Positions 1 through 7,661 of a DNA stretch of 64,000 nt are shown here, one piece after another. The translations under genes and the position numbers were made by a program. The DNA comes from CAZOWL01 sp964583605 (GTDB lineage: Bacteria > Pseudomonadota > Gammaproteobacteria > Chromatiales > Chromatiaceae): NCBI GenBank assembly GCA_964583605.1, contig CAZOWL010000008.1:1-64000 (forward strand), given 5' to 3'. Every line of letters begins with the position of its first letter. Within the stretch, counting starts at the first letter, position 1. Below the pieces are notes generated by a model. That model was not told where the DNA came from and did no database searches. It was given only the letters and a program-made list of their open reading frames with translations.

Positions 1-316
1 CCGCATAGTAGACGCCGAAGGTGCCGTCACTGAAGCGGCTCTCCGCGCCGACATGCGTGAACGCGGCCATCACCGGCGATGCGCCAGGACCACTGATCCG
101 GTCCTCGGGATCGACCAGGGCGATCTTCCCTGCCTCATCGCGCAAGCGGTCGTTGGTCAGCCCTTCGATGGAGAAGAGCGCCTCCATCAGCTCCGGGTCC
201 ACCAGCCGCTCGAAGACGTTGATGGGCGGAAACGCCGAGGACAGGATGCGGTACTGGTGGTCCCAGCCGAGCTCTGAGAGTGGCGGGGTCTGCGGACTAC
301 AATCCGCGCTGGGCAT
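1..316 (-). CDS. RES-domain toxin, 3' end cut by window edge
   Basis: Toxin of a RES/Xre type II toxin-antitoxin pair; characterised RES toxins deplete cellular NAD+. About 105 residues are visible, read from an ATG at 316 inside the antitoxin gene (20-base overlap, shifted by one frame). The N-terminal part contains GWDHQYRILSSAFPP, followed by a long acidic-basic stretch and then THVGAESRFSDGTFGVYYA, the typical RES motif with the conserved Arg and Tyr. The rest lies left of position 1. The translational overlap with the antitoxin fits a co-translated pair. The family call is from motif recognition; activity cannot be judged from a fragment. Confidence 0.75.
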   Translation of the reverse strand, partial: MPSADCSPQTPPLSELGWDHQYRILSSAFPPINVFERLVDPELMEALFSIEGLTNDRLRDEAGKIALVDPEDRISGPGASPVMAAFTHVGAESRFSDGTFGVYYA

Positions 317-698
317 CCAGACACCGCCGTACATCCGCCAGATCGACGAGGCTGCCGCCCAGCATCCGCTCGAGCGCCGACTGCCCGTGAAACAGCGGTG
401 CCGCGTTGGGCTTCTTCACCCATTCGTCGGCGGCGCGCGGCGAGGGCAAGAGGATGTTCAGCGCCTTGGCGATACCCAGCAGATAGCTGACGCGCTCCAG
501 CACGTCCCGCCCCAGGCGCGGCGCCGTCTTCTCGGCTTTCCACTTGTAGAAGGTCGACTCCGGCGGGCTGCCGAGCAGAATCCGTTCCTGTCGGGCGCTC
601 AGTCCCCAACGCGCGGAGAGGTTGAAGAAGGCCTGCAGGGCGGCACTGGCGAGCCGCTGCGGATCGCTGGCGGTGCGGGTGCGCGGAATCGCACTCAT
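297..698 (-). CDS. Xre/MbcA/ParS-type antitoxin
   Basis: Antitoxin partner of the RES toxin, 133 residues. The N-terminal part (about 20-75) is an Xre-like helix-turn-helix region with SARQERILLGSPPESTFYKW. The C-terminal part (about 80-130) is the MbcA/ParS toxin-binding domain (IAKALNILLP, then the W-x-x-x-PN motif as EWVKKPN, ending GSLVDLADVRRCLD). A strong ribosome site GGGAGG lies 7 bases before the ATG, and a TATAAA box (723-728, minus strand) about 25 bases further up could be the promoter -10. Such antitoxins usually bind their own promoter; no operator is proven here. The pair sits at the outer part of a decayed integrated element. Confidence 0.75.
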   Translation of the reverse strand: MSAIPRTRTASDPQRLASAALQAFFNLSARWGLSARQERILLGSPPESTFYKWKAEKTAPRLGRDVLERVSYLLGIAKALNILLPSPRAADEWVKKPNAAPLFHGQSALERMLGGSLVDLADVRRCLDAQRGL

Positions 699-862
699 GT
701 TATTGCCTCCCTTTGTGGAGAATTTATAGCGATGCTTTCAATCTAGAGCGCGATGAGGAAGGCGTCAAGGTCACCGGAGGCGAGACAACCTCGGCGGGCT
801 CTCGGGGGACCTGAAGCGGGATCGCGTGCGGCCAGTCACCTGCGGGTGAGTCACTTGCCGGG

Positions 863-990
863 CTAACGATCATGGGGCGAGCCGAGCCACCCCGGATGAT
901 GAAATGCCGCCTCGCCCCTGATCGTTCCCTCACCCCAACCCTCTCCCAGAGGGCGAGGGAGCAAACGTGCTGCGCGAATTTCATAGTAAA
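863..990. repeat. Dispersed palindromic repeat, copy 1
   Basis: One of five copies in this window (others near 20477, 33751, 47828 and 62814). The unit opens with CTAACGATCATGGGGCGAG, contains an inverted pair GGGGCGAG...CTCGCCCC about 45 bases across, then CCCTCACCCCAACCCTCTCC, and ends near TTTCATAGTAA. Copies 1 and 2 have the same orientation; copies 3-5 are reversed. No transposase gene is attached, so it is a REP- or MITE-like non-autonomous repeat. This copy ends about 20 bases from the broken end of the radC fragment. Confidence 0.85.
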
Positions 991-1010
991 GCGACCGAGA
1001 CCACGCCGGA

Positions 1011-1205
1011 TCACCGGGCGTGGACCGAGGCCCCATCGGTGGTGCCCTGGAAGAGCTCCTCGATGGTGAGCACGCGGTGGCGGTTGTCGAGAAACAGACA
1101 ACCGAAGATCGCGTTGCGGCACTCCGCGAGCCGCAGGCGCGGGTAGGCCCGGGTCTCGCTCGGGCTGGCCAGCAGCTCACCGGGCCGGTGCCGCGTGGCC
1201 AGCAC
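1011..1205 (-). pseudogene. RadC-like JAB-domain fragment
   Basis: A 64-residue piece from the middle of a short RadC family protein of the kind carried by plasmids and conjugative elements. The visible sequence GCLFLDNRHRVLTIEELFQG followed by TTDGASVHAR is the conserved stretch before the metal-binding HNHPSG loop. That catalytic loop is missing: the frame stops right after VHAR, and 20 bases later the dispersed repeat begins. Upstream, the N-terminal part is not continuous in this frame. The protein is therefore not functional. Whether the repeat insertion itself caused the truncation is inference. Confidence 0.65.
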
Positions 1206-1290
1206 GCCAAGGTCCAGCTCGTCAGGCTCGTGGCCTCGGCGTCGCTCAGGTCCGCGGGGCGCAGCCCGTCGAAGCGGTTGGCGCCCGCGA

Positions 1291-1884
1291 TCAAGCGCAG
1301 AGGCGGCGGCATGGCTGGATCTCCTCGCTGGTGCTCAGGGGCCGGACTGACCGGCCGGTGCGGTGGTCGTACTCGCCGCGCGCAGCGAGCTCCTGGGTGG
1401 TGCGCTTGAGGAGCGCGTTCGCCGCGCGGCGCTGCGCCGGGTCGTGCGCGCGGGCCTGGTGAATCAGCAGATGGCCGATTAAGACCTGGGCTAGGTGATC
1501 GCTCGGTGCCGGGGCCGACAGCCGGCCCTCGGCCAACATCTGCTGCAGCACCTTGGCGATCGTCGCGCGGGTGCCTGCGGTAAGGGCGCGCGAGCGCGTG
1601 CTCGATGCGCACGTCCTCGATGCTGTTCGCAGCATCTCCTGCAGCGGCCCCTCGCGGGCGGCTTGCTCGTAGACGGCAAAATCCGTCCAGCGCACATGAG
1701 CCGCCTCGTGGGCCAGATAGCCCCAGGCCAGATCGCGGCTGGCCGGACCGGCCGCCACCGCCGGGATCTGGCTGCGCTGCCCGTCGGTGCAACCCTCATG
1801 TCCGCCGACACCGACCGCGACGCCGAGCTTGCGTCCCAGCGCCGCCGCCACGATGGGTAGGGCGTTCCGTGATGTCTGTTGCAT
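1291..1884 (-). pseudogene. HEXXH protein (CobT/VWA-type element protein), frameshifted
   Basis: About 197 residues from an ATG at 1884 with the ribosome site GAGGAG. The motif YLAHEAAHVRWTDF has the HExxH signature of zinc-dependent peptidases and resembles the N-terminal part of CobT-like VWA proteins of conjugative elements. The next expected block, a helix of the form L-R-N-S-I-E-D-V-R-I-E, is present only in another frame: reading shifts near 1635 and again near 1585, so residues in between are garbled and the original frame then resumes (TRATIAKVLQQML). The C-terminus is shortened too and ends just before the RadC fragment. Two compensating indels could be decay or assembly error. The family assignment is tentative. 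Confidence 0.45.
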
Positions 1885-1984
1885 GGTGTGCTCCTCGATC
1901 GAGTGGCGCACTGCTCCCCTAGCCGGGGCAACGGGCGCCCCGGGTGGGGGTAGAAGGACCGCATGGGGCGGCCCTCCCGTTCAC

Positions 1985-2113
1985 TCAGAAGTAGAAGGAC
2001 TCCTCCTCCAAGGGCTGCCCCGTGTCGGGCTCCCATTGGGCAGGGGTGGGGCCGGTCTCCTCGACAGGCTTCTCATCGGTCTCTTCAACATGGGTTTCTC
2101 CTCTTGAGATCAT
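1985..2113 (-). CDS. Small acidic protein of unknown function
   Basis: A 42-residue reading frame, MISRGETHVEETDEK..., ending LEEESFYF; rich in Glu, Asp, Pro and Thr. It has a good ribosome site (AGAGGAG, 5-6 bases before the ATG). The start lies in the distal copy of a 22-base tandem duplication, so the same ribosome site and ATG occur again 22 bases further in, but in another frame. I do not recognise the family. Being short and inside a decayed element, it may be a remnant. Confidence 0.35.
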   Translation of the reverse strand: MISRGETHVEETDEKPVEETGPTPAQWEPDTGQPLEEESFYF

Positions 2114-2132
2114 GGGTTTCTCCTCTTGAGAT
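2089..2132 (-). repeat. Tandem 22-bp duplication of ribosome site plus ATG
   Basis: Two perfect adjacent copies of a 22-base unit (2089-2110 and 2111-2132). Read on the minus strand each is ATCTCAAGAGGAGAAACCC followed by ATG, a full Shine-Dalgarno plus start codon. Because 22 is not a multiple of three, the two start codons open different frames: the upstream one gives the acidic 42-residue peptide, the downstream one a basic peptide starting MLKRPMRSLSRRP. Confidence 0.9.
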
Positions 2133-2529
2133 ATAGAGGACGACCGTCGCGTTCGGGGATCGGGGGCCCTCAGGTTGAACAGCGACGGGTCGATCGCGCA
2201 CCAGGTCATAGGCACTCAGGAGGCCGACGACCTGTGCCGTGATGGCAAGGCTTCTCACGGTCCGCCCCAGTGGCGATGGCCCTGGCGACCTGCCTCGCGG
2301 GCAGCCGTCGGGCATGGCTGGTTGAGGCCTTACCGAGATCGAGGAGGATGCCGCGACGCAGATAGGTCGGCTTGTCAAACCGCTGCCAGTCGGTCCGGGC
2401 GGACCAGAACGACGGTGGTGGTTCGGTTGGGTCCTCGCTCTGCTGTTCCCGGGTCGGTGAACGCGCAATCACGGTTCGGCCGACCAAAACGACAACGAGC
2501 ACGATCAGCTCGACCGGGGCTTTCTCCTG
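2133..2529. other. No recognisable gene
   Basis: Between the small acidic gene and the next supported reading frame I see only short frames on both strands. A minus-strand frame (2206-2502) contains SFWSARTDWQRFDKPTYLRR, which looks protein-like but matches nothing I know. The plus-strand frame of the following gene is open back to a TGA near 2458 without an ATG. The most likely content is decayed element genes. Confidence 0.5.
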
Positions 2530-2979
2530 GTGGTGCGCGCGCTCTACGGCATCGATGTGGTGCTGCGCATCATCGGAGATGATGAGGAGATGGATCAGGT
2601 CGAGGAGATCGTCGGCACGCTGACCGGCAAGCTGGCCGAGGAGCTGCGCGCCGAGCAGGCACGGCTCGAACAGCTACGCGAGGCCAACGGGATCAGCGCG
2701 ACGCCGCGCTACACCAACCCGAAGCAGATCACGGTCCACATCTCCTCGCCTCAGCTTGCCCAGTACACGGCGCTGATCGACGAGCTCGACCGCCTGATGA
2801 CGGTGATGGATGCGCTGTGGCTGACCGGGGTGCTCACCAGCAAGCTCGGCTTGGTCATGCGCGAAACCGCGATGGGTGTTCCGGAGCGCGAGATCCAGGC
2901 CCTGCGCGTGTCCACGCGGCTCAATTGTGTCCGCGGGACACGAGCAGAGGCCTTCGGCAAACGGCTGGCAAGGACATGA
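2530..2979 (+). CDS. Possible AcaB/DUF1845-type conjugative-element protein
   Basis: 149 residues from a GTG; the frame is open further upstream to about 2461 but without ATG, so the N-terminus may be lost. A helical middle (about 20-60, LTGKLAEELRAEQARLEQLR) is followed by PRYTNPKQITVHISSPQLAQ and YTALIDELDRLMTVMDAL. That layout recalls the AcaB/DUF1845 family of integrative conjugative elements, where a coil precedes an 'NP..' strand and a 'Y..aDlD.l.r' helix. The resemblance is by eye and weak. Location next to a RadC relic, an excisionase-like gene and an integrase supports an element origin. It could equally be an unrelated hypothetical protein. Confidence 0.4.
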   Translation: MVRALYGIDVVLRIIGDDEEMDQVEEIVGTLTGKLAEELRAEQARLEQLREANGISATPRYTNPKQITVHISSPQLAQYTALIDELDRLMTVMDALWLTGVLTSKLGLVMRETAMGVPEREIQALRVSTRLNCVRGTRAEAFGKRLART

Positions 2980-3039
2980 CTCGATTCCATACCTGTAGTC
3001 GAGATCGGATCGTTTGCCGGAGTTGCAGGGGTAAAGGCC

Positions 3040-3495
3040 GTGACAGATAACTTGGTCTGGTCCCTTGAGGAGGCCGCCCGACGGCTCGGCGGAGTCTCTA
3101 CCCGCACCGTGCGTCGTCTGCTGCAGGCCGGTGAGAATGAGCGGCGCCGCGTCGGCCGCCGGCTGCTCGTCTGCGCGGCTTCCGTTCGTTTGTATGTGGA
3201 CCGTGTGGGCCCCGAGGCGCAGAATCGGCATGGCGCGGGGCCGGAATTGCAGGAGGAAAGCACATGCCGAACAAGCGCAGATCAAGTGACCAGGACGGTC
3301 TCTATCGGCGGCAAGACTCGCCGTACTGGTGGGCAAGCTACACGGACGCAGGCGGCAGAAGCACTCGCCGCAGCACTGGGACTAGCGACCGGAAAGAAGC
3401 AGACGCACTTCTCGCGAAGTGGCGGCTCGAATCGCACCCCAAACTGGGCTTATCTATCTGGACGCCCAGCTCACGAAGAGCGGAAGGAGGCGTAG
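3040..3495 (+). CDS. Excisionase-like helix-turn-helix protein
   Basis: A GTG start behind GCAGGGG opens a frame whose first 60 residues resemble MerR/excisionase-type small DNA-binding proteins: VWSLEEAARRLGGVSTRTVR, then RRVGRRLLV and a predicted recognition-wing segment. Such proteins direct excision by the neighbouring tyrosine integrase. The frame runs on to 151 residues and overlaps the integrase start (3264) by more than 200 bases. This is unusual and probably means that the normal stop was lost in the deletion that damaged the integrase. Only the N-terminal third is a credible domain. Confidence 0.5.
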   Translation: MTDNLVWSLEEAARRLGGVSTRTVRRLLQAGENERRRVGRRLLVCAASVRLYVDRVGPEAQNRHGAGPELQEESTCRTSADQVTRTVSIGGKTRRTGGQATRTQAAEALAAALGLATGKKQTHFSRSGGSNRTPNWAYLSGRPAHEERKEA

Positions 3496-3919
3496 CGTGC
3501 CCTTGAACGGACCCGTCCAAGAGGCGATCGCGCGTAGGAAGGCTTTTTGCGCACGGCATTGTCCGGCGTCGCCCTGGGTGTTCTGTGACGGGGACGGAAA
3601 CCGGGTCCAAAGCGTCAAGCGGAGCTGGGCGACCGCCTGCCGCCGAGCGGGAATCGAGGATTTCAAGATCCACGACCTACGCCACACCTGCGCGGCTTGG
3701 CTTGTGATGGCAGGTGTGCCGCTCACCGAGGTTCGGGACCTTCTTGGTCACAGCACAATTCGCATAACGGAGCGATACGCGCACTTGGCGCCGGAGAATG
3801 TCCGGGCTGCAGTCGCGAAATTGGAGAGGAACCCTAGCGAGGGGACGCCCCCAACGGGAGGCGGTGAGTCACGATCTGGTCACGTTGGATTGAAAGTGAT
3901 CCGAGGCGGAATTGGTTAA
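3264..3919 (+). pseudogene. Tyrosine integrase with internal deletion
   Basis: Site-specific recombinase of the integrated element. The N-terminal part (3264 to about 3430) has the arm-binding start GLYRRQDSPYWWASYTDAGG and TRRSTGTSDRKEADALLAKW, behind a strong GGAGGAAAG ribosome site. The C-terminal part (about 3420-3919, other frame) has the catalytic strand TGLIYLDAQLTKSGRRRSVP, the HxxR box HDLRHTCAAW, LLGHSTI and the tyrosine nucleophile in ITERYAHL. Missing are the core-binding domain and the first catalytic Arg, roughly 150-200 residues, with a frame change at the junction near 3425. It lies 15 bases from the 3' end of tRNA-Val, the typical integration position. The enzyme must be inactive. 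Confidence 0.8.
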
Positions 3920-3933
3920 GCCCATGTTTTATT

Positions 3934-4008
3934 TGGTGGGCGCGGCTGGGTTCGAACCAGCGACCCCTGCCGTGTGAAGGCAGTGCTCTCCCGCTGAGCT
4001 ACGCGCCC
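3934..4008 (-). tRNA. tRNA-Val (anticodon CAC)
   Basis: A full cloverleaf on the minus strand. The acceptor stem GGGCGCG pairs with CGCGCCC, the D arm is GCTCAGCGGGAGAGC, the anticodon stem CTGCC/GGCAG encloses the loop TTCACAC (anticodon CAC, reads GUG), and the T arm is GCTGGTTCGAACCCAGC. The 3' CCA is encoded (3934-3936). Its 3' end faces the integrase remnant, so it is the likely attachment site; a partial copy of its 3' half would be expected at the far end of the element, left of this window. Confidence 0.95.
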
Positions 4009-4023
4009 GATGAGGCTGAGAGT

Positions 4024-4968
4024 CTAGGGGGTAGAGTGATGAGCGTCAATTCCCGCGGTCTTTGCACTTTTCTCGCCGGCGTGGCTGATCAGCTCATCGA
4101 GGATCGCCGCACCCTCGCCGAGCGGCAAGGAGAAGTGACCCTCGCCAGGGAGGATATGCCCCTTGCACCGCGGGAGATGGCGAGCATACCAGCGCGCATG
4201 GGCGACCGGTACCGAGCCGTCGAGATCGCCGTGCCACACGGCAATCGGAAAGGCGATGGCTTCGAGCGGAAATCCCCATGGCTGGGTGTAGAGCTGGATG
4301 TCCTGGCTGGCGCCAAGGCCGCCGCCTCCGAGGGCATCACGGATGTTGCGGTTCATCATGGCCCGAATCCGCGGTTGGCTCAGCAAGTCGCGATCGACGG
4401 CCGGCGCGGCCGCATCTCGGACCCACTCGATGACGGCAGGCCAACGCGCCAGGATCGGCGCGCTGTGGCGACCATAGACAATCCGTGACGCCCTCGGCAG
4501 TCGCCGCACCAATCGGAGCGCGCTCCGTGCTGGCCAAGCCATCGCCGCGAGCACCTCGCGGAGATAGATGGGTCCGAGGGCGCCGACCAGCGCACAGGCG
4601 CTCAGTCGATCTGGTATGCGGGCGGCACAGGCGAGGGCGAACGGCCCACCACCCGAGACGCCGATCAGCGCCGCACGGCGGATGCGCAGGTGATCAAGCA
4701 ACTGCCGGCAGTCATCTGCCCATGCCGGGATCGTGCGGCAGGGGTCGAAGTCCGATTCACCGTAGCCGGGCCGGTCTACCGCGATCAGTCGCACACCGGA
4801 TCGGCTCGCGGCTGGCTCGAGCAGCAAGGCCTCTCGGCGCGAGCTCGGAAACCCGTGGCAGTAGAGCGCCGGCAGCCCGGTCGGATCACCATACTCCGCA
4901 TAGGCGAGACGCCTCCCGCCCGGCAGCCGGAGGAAGCGGGGCGGCTCCTCTTGGCCCTCGGCCGTCAC
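4024..4968 (-). CDS. Alpha/beta hydrolase
   Basis: 314 residues, alpha/beta-hydrolase fold. HGFPSSR near residue 39 provides the oxyanion region, the nucleophile elbow is GVSGGG with Ser105, the acid is Asp248 or Asp250 in WHGDLDGS, and the base is His278 in GEGHFSLP. The substrate cannot be read from the sequence; relatives are annotated as generic esterases or epoxide-hydrolase-like proteins. The GTG start overlaps the TGA of pyruvate kinase (GTGA), so the two are translationally coupled, although a metabolic link is not obvious. The gene ends 15 bases from tRNA-Val. Confidence 0.85.
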   Translation of the reverse strand: MTAEGQEEPPRFLRLPGGRRLAYAEYGDPTGLPALYCHGFPSSRREALLLEPAASRSGVRLIAVDRPGYGESDFDPCRTIPAWADDCRQLLDHLRIRRAALIGVSGGGPFALACAARIPDRLSACALVGALGPIYLREVLAAMAWPARSALRLVRRLPRASRIVYGRHSAPILARWPAVIEWVRDAAAPAVDRDLLSQPRIRAMMNRNIRDALGGGGLGASQDIQLYTQPWGFPLEAIAFPIAVWHGDLDGSVPVAHARWYARHLPRCKGHILPGEGHFSLPLGEGAAILDELISHAGEKSAKTAGIDAHHSTP

Positions 4969-6413
4969 GGCCGAGTCCAGTCGCGCTGCGAGCCCAGCTC
5001 CAGGATCTCGAGGCGCTGATTGCCACGGGGATTCTCGGCAGACGGCCCCTGTGTCAACAGAACGAGACCGTCACGAATGCCCTGCGTGGCCAGCCAGGTG
5101 CGCGCGAAGTCCGACCAGTCCGCCCGATCCACATCGACGGCCACTGGCAGGACGCCGTACGAGAACGACAGGGCCTGACAGGTGGAATCGTTCGGGCTCA
5201 GCGCAATGATCCACACCGGCAGTCGGAAGCGCGAGACGTTGCGTGCCGTGTCGCCGCTGCGGGTCGGGACGAGAACCGCCTTGAAGGGGCTCCGCGCGAT
5301 CGTGTGATAGACATTCTCGGCGATCAGGTCGACGGCGCGCGGCACCTCACCGTTCGCCAGATCATCCGACAGCGGGCGAAACGGAACCAGGCGGCGCTCC
5401 GGCTCCACGGCGGCGGCGATGGCGGCGAGCATTGCCACGGACTCGACAGGGTATCGACCCATCGCCGACTCGGCCGAAAGCATGACGCAATCGGTACCGT
5501 CGAGGATCGCGTTCGCGACATCGGTCGCCTCGGCACGGGTCGGGCGCCGCACCGTCACCATTGACTCGAGCATTTGCGTGGCCGTGATCACCGGCTTACC
5601 GGCGCGGTTCGCCTTGTCCATGATGCGCTTCTGAGTGACGGCGATCTGCTCGATGGGGATCTCGACCCCGAGGTCACCGCGGGCCACCATGAGGCCATCG
5701 CTCGCCATCAGGATCTCGTCCAACTGCTCGAGGGCGCCGGCCCGCTCGATCTTGGCGATGATGAAGGGCGTGTAGTCGAGCGCGTTGGCGGCACGACGCA
5801 CCGCGAGGATGTCCGCCGCGTTGGCGACGAAGGATTGGCTTACCGCGTCGATGCCGTGTGTGGCCGCAAACTCGAGCCAAGCGCGGTCGTTTTCAGTAAA
5901 GGCACAGATACCGAGGTCGATGCCCGGGAGATTGAGCCCTTTGCGCGAGCGCAGCTCGCCGCCGACGCGCACGCTGCACTTCACGTCCGTATCCGAGACC
6001 TCTACCACCTTGAGCAGGATGAAACCGTCATTCAAGAACAGGCGGTCCCCTGGACGCACAGCCGCCGGGAGCCCAGGGAAACTGACCCCGATGCGCCGAG
6101 AGGTACCCGACACCTCCTCGGTTGTCAGCGTGATGGTATCGTCCCGGATCAGCTCGATAGGCTCGTCGGCCAGATCGCCGATGCGCATCTTCGGCCCTGG
6201 CAGGTCGGCCATGATGGCGACACGCCGGCCGGTATCGGCCGCCGCCTCGCGAATCCGCTCGATGAGCCGGGCATGATAGGCCTGATCGCCATGGGAAAAA
6301 TTCAAGCGCGCGACATTGAGCCCGGCCAGGACCATCTCCCGGAGAATCTCTGGAGAGTCCGACGCCGGGCCGATCGTGGCCACGATTTTCGTCTTGTGCA
6401 TCGGCAATTGCAT
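4965..6413 (-). CDS. pyk: Pyruvate kinase
   Basis: Converts phosphoenolpyruvate and ADP to pyruvate and ATP in glycolysis. The family signature is complete: KTKIVATIGPASDSPE at the start, IIAKIERAG with the catalytic Lys, MVARGDLGVEIP for metal and substrate, and VITATQMLESM. The C-terminal allosteric domain ends ELGSQRDWTRP. I chose the ATG at 6413 (MQLPMHKTK), giving 482 residues, normal for the family; the frame is open further but the extra N-terminus is unconserved, and ATG 6401 is also possible. No convincing Shine-Dalgarno is seen. Followed without a gap by the hydrolase gene. Confidence 0.97.
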   Translation of the reverse strand: MQLPMHKTKIVATIGPASDSPEILREMVLAGLNVARLNFSHGDQAYHARLIERIREAAADTGRRVAIMADLPGPKMRIGDLADEPIELIRDDTITLTTEEVSGTSRRIGVSFPGLPAAVRPGDRLFLNDGFILLKVVEVSDTDVKCSVRVGGELRSRKGLNLPGIDLGICAFTENDRAWLEFAATHGIDAVSQSFVANAADILAVRRAANALDYTPFIIAKIERAGALEQLDEILMASDGLMVARGDLGVEIPIEQIAVTQKRIMDKANRAGKPVITATQMLESMVTVRRPTRAEATDVANAILDGTDCVMLSAESAMGRYPVESVAMLAAIAAAVEPERRLVPFRPLSDDLANGEVPRAVDLIAENVYHTIARSPFKAVLVPTRSGDTARNVSRFRLPVWIIALSPNDSTCQALSFSYGVLPVAVDVDRADWSDFARTWLATQGIRDGLVLLTQGPSAENPRGNQRLEILELGSQRDWTRP

Positions 6414-6770
6414 GACGTTAGTACTCGGTAAGGACCCGTCATCGAAGCAACCGGCTGCCAGCATGCGCCGCGCCGGCGCACCCGGCAAGGAGCCGGCCGC
6501 AGCGCGGGCTCTTGGCATCGCTTGCTGCGTCTGACCTCACGCCTCGGCGGGAGCTGATCTCGACGGCTCGATAGAGCCGGCGCCAAGGCCCCAGCGCCCA
6601 AGGAGCCAAGAGTACCGCGTTTTCGTTACGTTGCGACGAGTCAAAGGCGCCGTTGCGGCGCTTTCGGCTCGGCTCGGCGCAGAAGACGTGCGGCCCGTCG
6701 GCTGTAACGCTTGGGGTCCAACACTCGACGCGCCAGGCGTCCCTGTCCTTGTCGGCGGGTCCGAGGCCGT
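6414..6770. other. Intergenic region with a short hairpin
   Basis: 357 bases between xerC and pyk, both on the minus strand. A perfect 6-bp hairpin CGGCTC-GATA-GAGCCG lies at 6564-6579, without a T tract. No supported gene; minus-strand frames here (for example PKRYSRRAARLLRRAEPK near 6660-6710) are arginine-rich and unassigned. Confidence 0.5.
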
Positions 6771-7661
6771 TCAAGGCCTTTTTCGGGCGCGCGGGTGGGC
6801 TTGGTCGTAGACCTGGGCCAGGTGTTGGAAGTCGAGATGCGTGTAGATCTGTGTCGTGGCGATATCGGCATGGCCGAGGAGCTCTTGGACGGCCCGCAGA
6901 TCGCCCGAGGACTCGAGCAGGTGGCTGGCGAACGAGTGTCGGAGCAGGTGGGGATGGATACCCCTCACCGCGCCTCGCAGCTGCGCCCAACGCTCAAGCC
7001 GCTGTTGGACCGTGCGCTGGTGTATGCGCCGTCCCCGGCGGCTAACGAACACGGCTCGCTCCTCCAGCGGGGCGTAGTGGCCGCGCACCGCCAGCCAGCG
7101 ATCGAGGGCTTCTAGTGCCTTGCGCCCGATCGGGACTCGCCGAGTCTTGGCTCCCTTGCCGGTGACCGTCAGCATCCCATCGGCCCGGTCCAGCGCGTCG
7201 AGGTCTAATGACACCAGCTCCGCAAGGCGTAATCCCGATGAGTAGAAGAGCTCGACAATCGCGGTATCGCGCACCATGAGCGGCTCGTTCTCGTCCACAT
7301 CGAGGATCGCGCCAAGCTGGTCCGCCTCGAGCGTGACTGGGAGCTTGCGGGCCGCCTTCGGCGCACGAACCGCGGCGGCCGGGTTGTGGCCAATCTGACC
7401 CTCCCGCAGCAAGTAGCGAAACAAGCTGCGCAGCGCCGACAGCTCGCGTTGCAGCGTTCTGCCTGACGCCCCACCGCGATGCCGCCAGGCGACGTAGCGG
7501 CGCACGGCATGGTGGTCGAGCGCCTTCCACGCGTGAATCCCCTGACCTGCGCACCAAGTCACAAGCCGCGACAGATCCCGACGATAGGCGGCGACGGTCA
7601 GCGGCGAGACACGCCGCTCGTGACCAAGGTGGGCGATGAAGGCATCCAGTGCATCAAGCAT
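6771..7661 (-). CDS. xerC: Tyrosine recombinase XerC
   Basis: Chromosome-dimer resolution recombinase acting with XerD at dif. 296 residues from ATG 7661. The N-terminal SAM-like core-binding domain (about 1-90: LDAFIAHLGHERRVSPLTVA) is followed by the catalytic domain with Arg in SSGLRLAELVSLDL, Lys in VTGKGAKTRRVP, HLLRHSFASHLLE, GHADIATTQ and Tyr in IYTHLD. All catalytic residues are present. It overlaps the DUF484 gene by 8 bases. The order dapF-DUF484-xerC is the conserved gammaproteobacterial arrangement, which separates XerC from the integrase remnant. Confidence 0.95.
   Translation of the reverse strand: MLDALDAFIAHLGHERRVSPLTVAAYRRDLSRLVTWCAGQGIHAWKALDHHAVRRYVAWRHRGGASGRTLQRELSALRSLFRYLLREGQIGHNPAAAVRAPKAARKLPVTLEADQLGAILDVDENEPLMVRDTAIVELFYSSGLRLAELVSLDLDALDRADGMLTVTGKGAKTRRVPIGRKALEALDRWLAVRGHYAPLEERAVFVSRRGRRIHQRTVQQRLERWAQLRGAVRGIHPHLLRHSFASHLLESSGDLRAVQELLGHADIATTQIYTHLDFQHLAQVYDQAHPRARKRP

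Noticed and set aside
21..746. Long plus-strand frame at the left edge
   Set aside because: It is the complement of the antitoxin and toxin genes, which have clear family motifs on the minus strand.
863..1792. 309-residue minus-strand frame across the repeat, radC and HEXXH fragments
   Set aside because: Very Arg/Gly/Pro-rich, spans several unrelated remnants; only short parts are meaningful, as the alternate frame of the damaged genes.
4485..5564. 359-residue plus-strand frame opposite the hydrolase and pyk
   Set aside because: Shadow of two well-conserved minus-strand genes; arginine- and histidine-rich as expected for a high-GC antisense frame.
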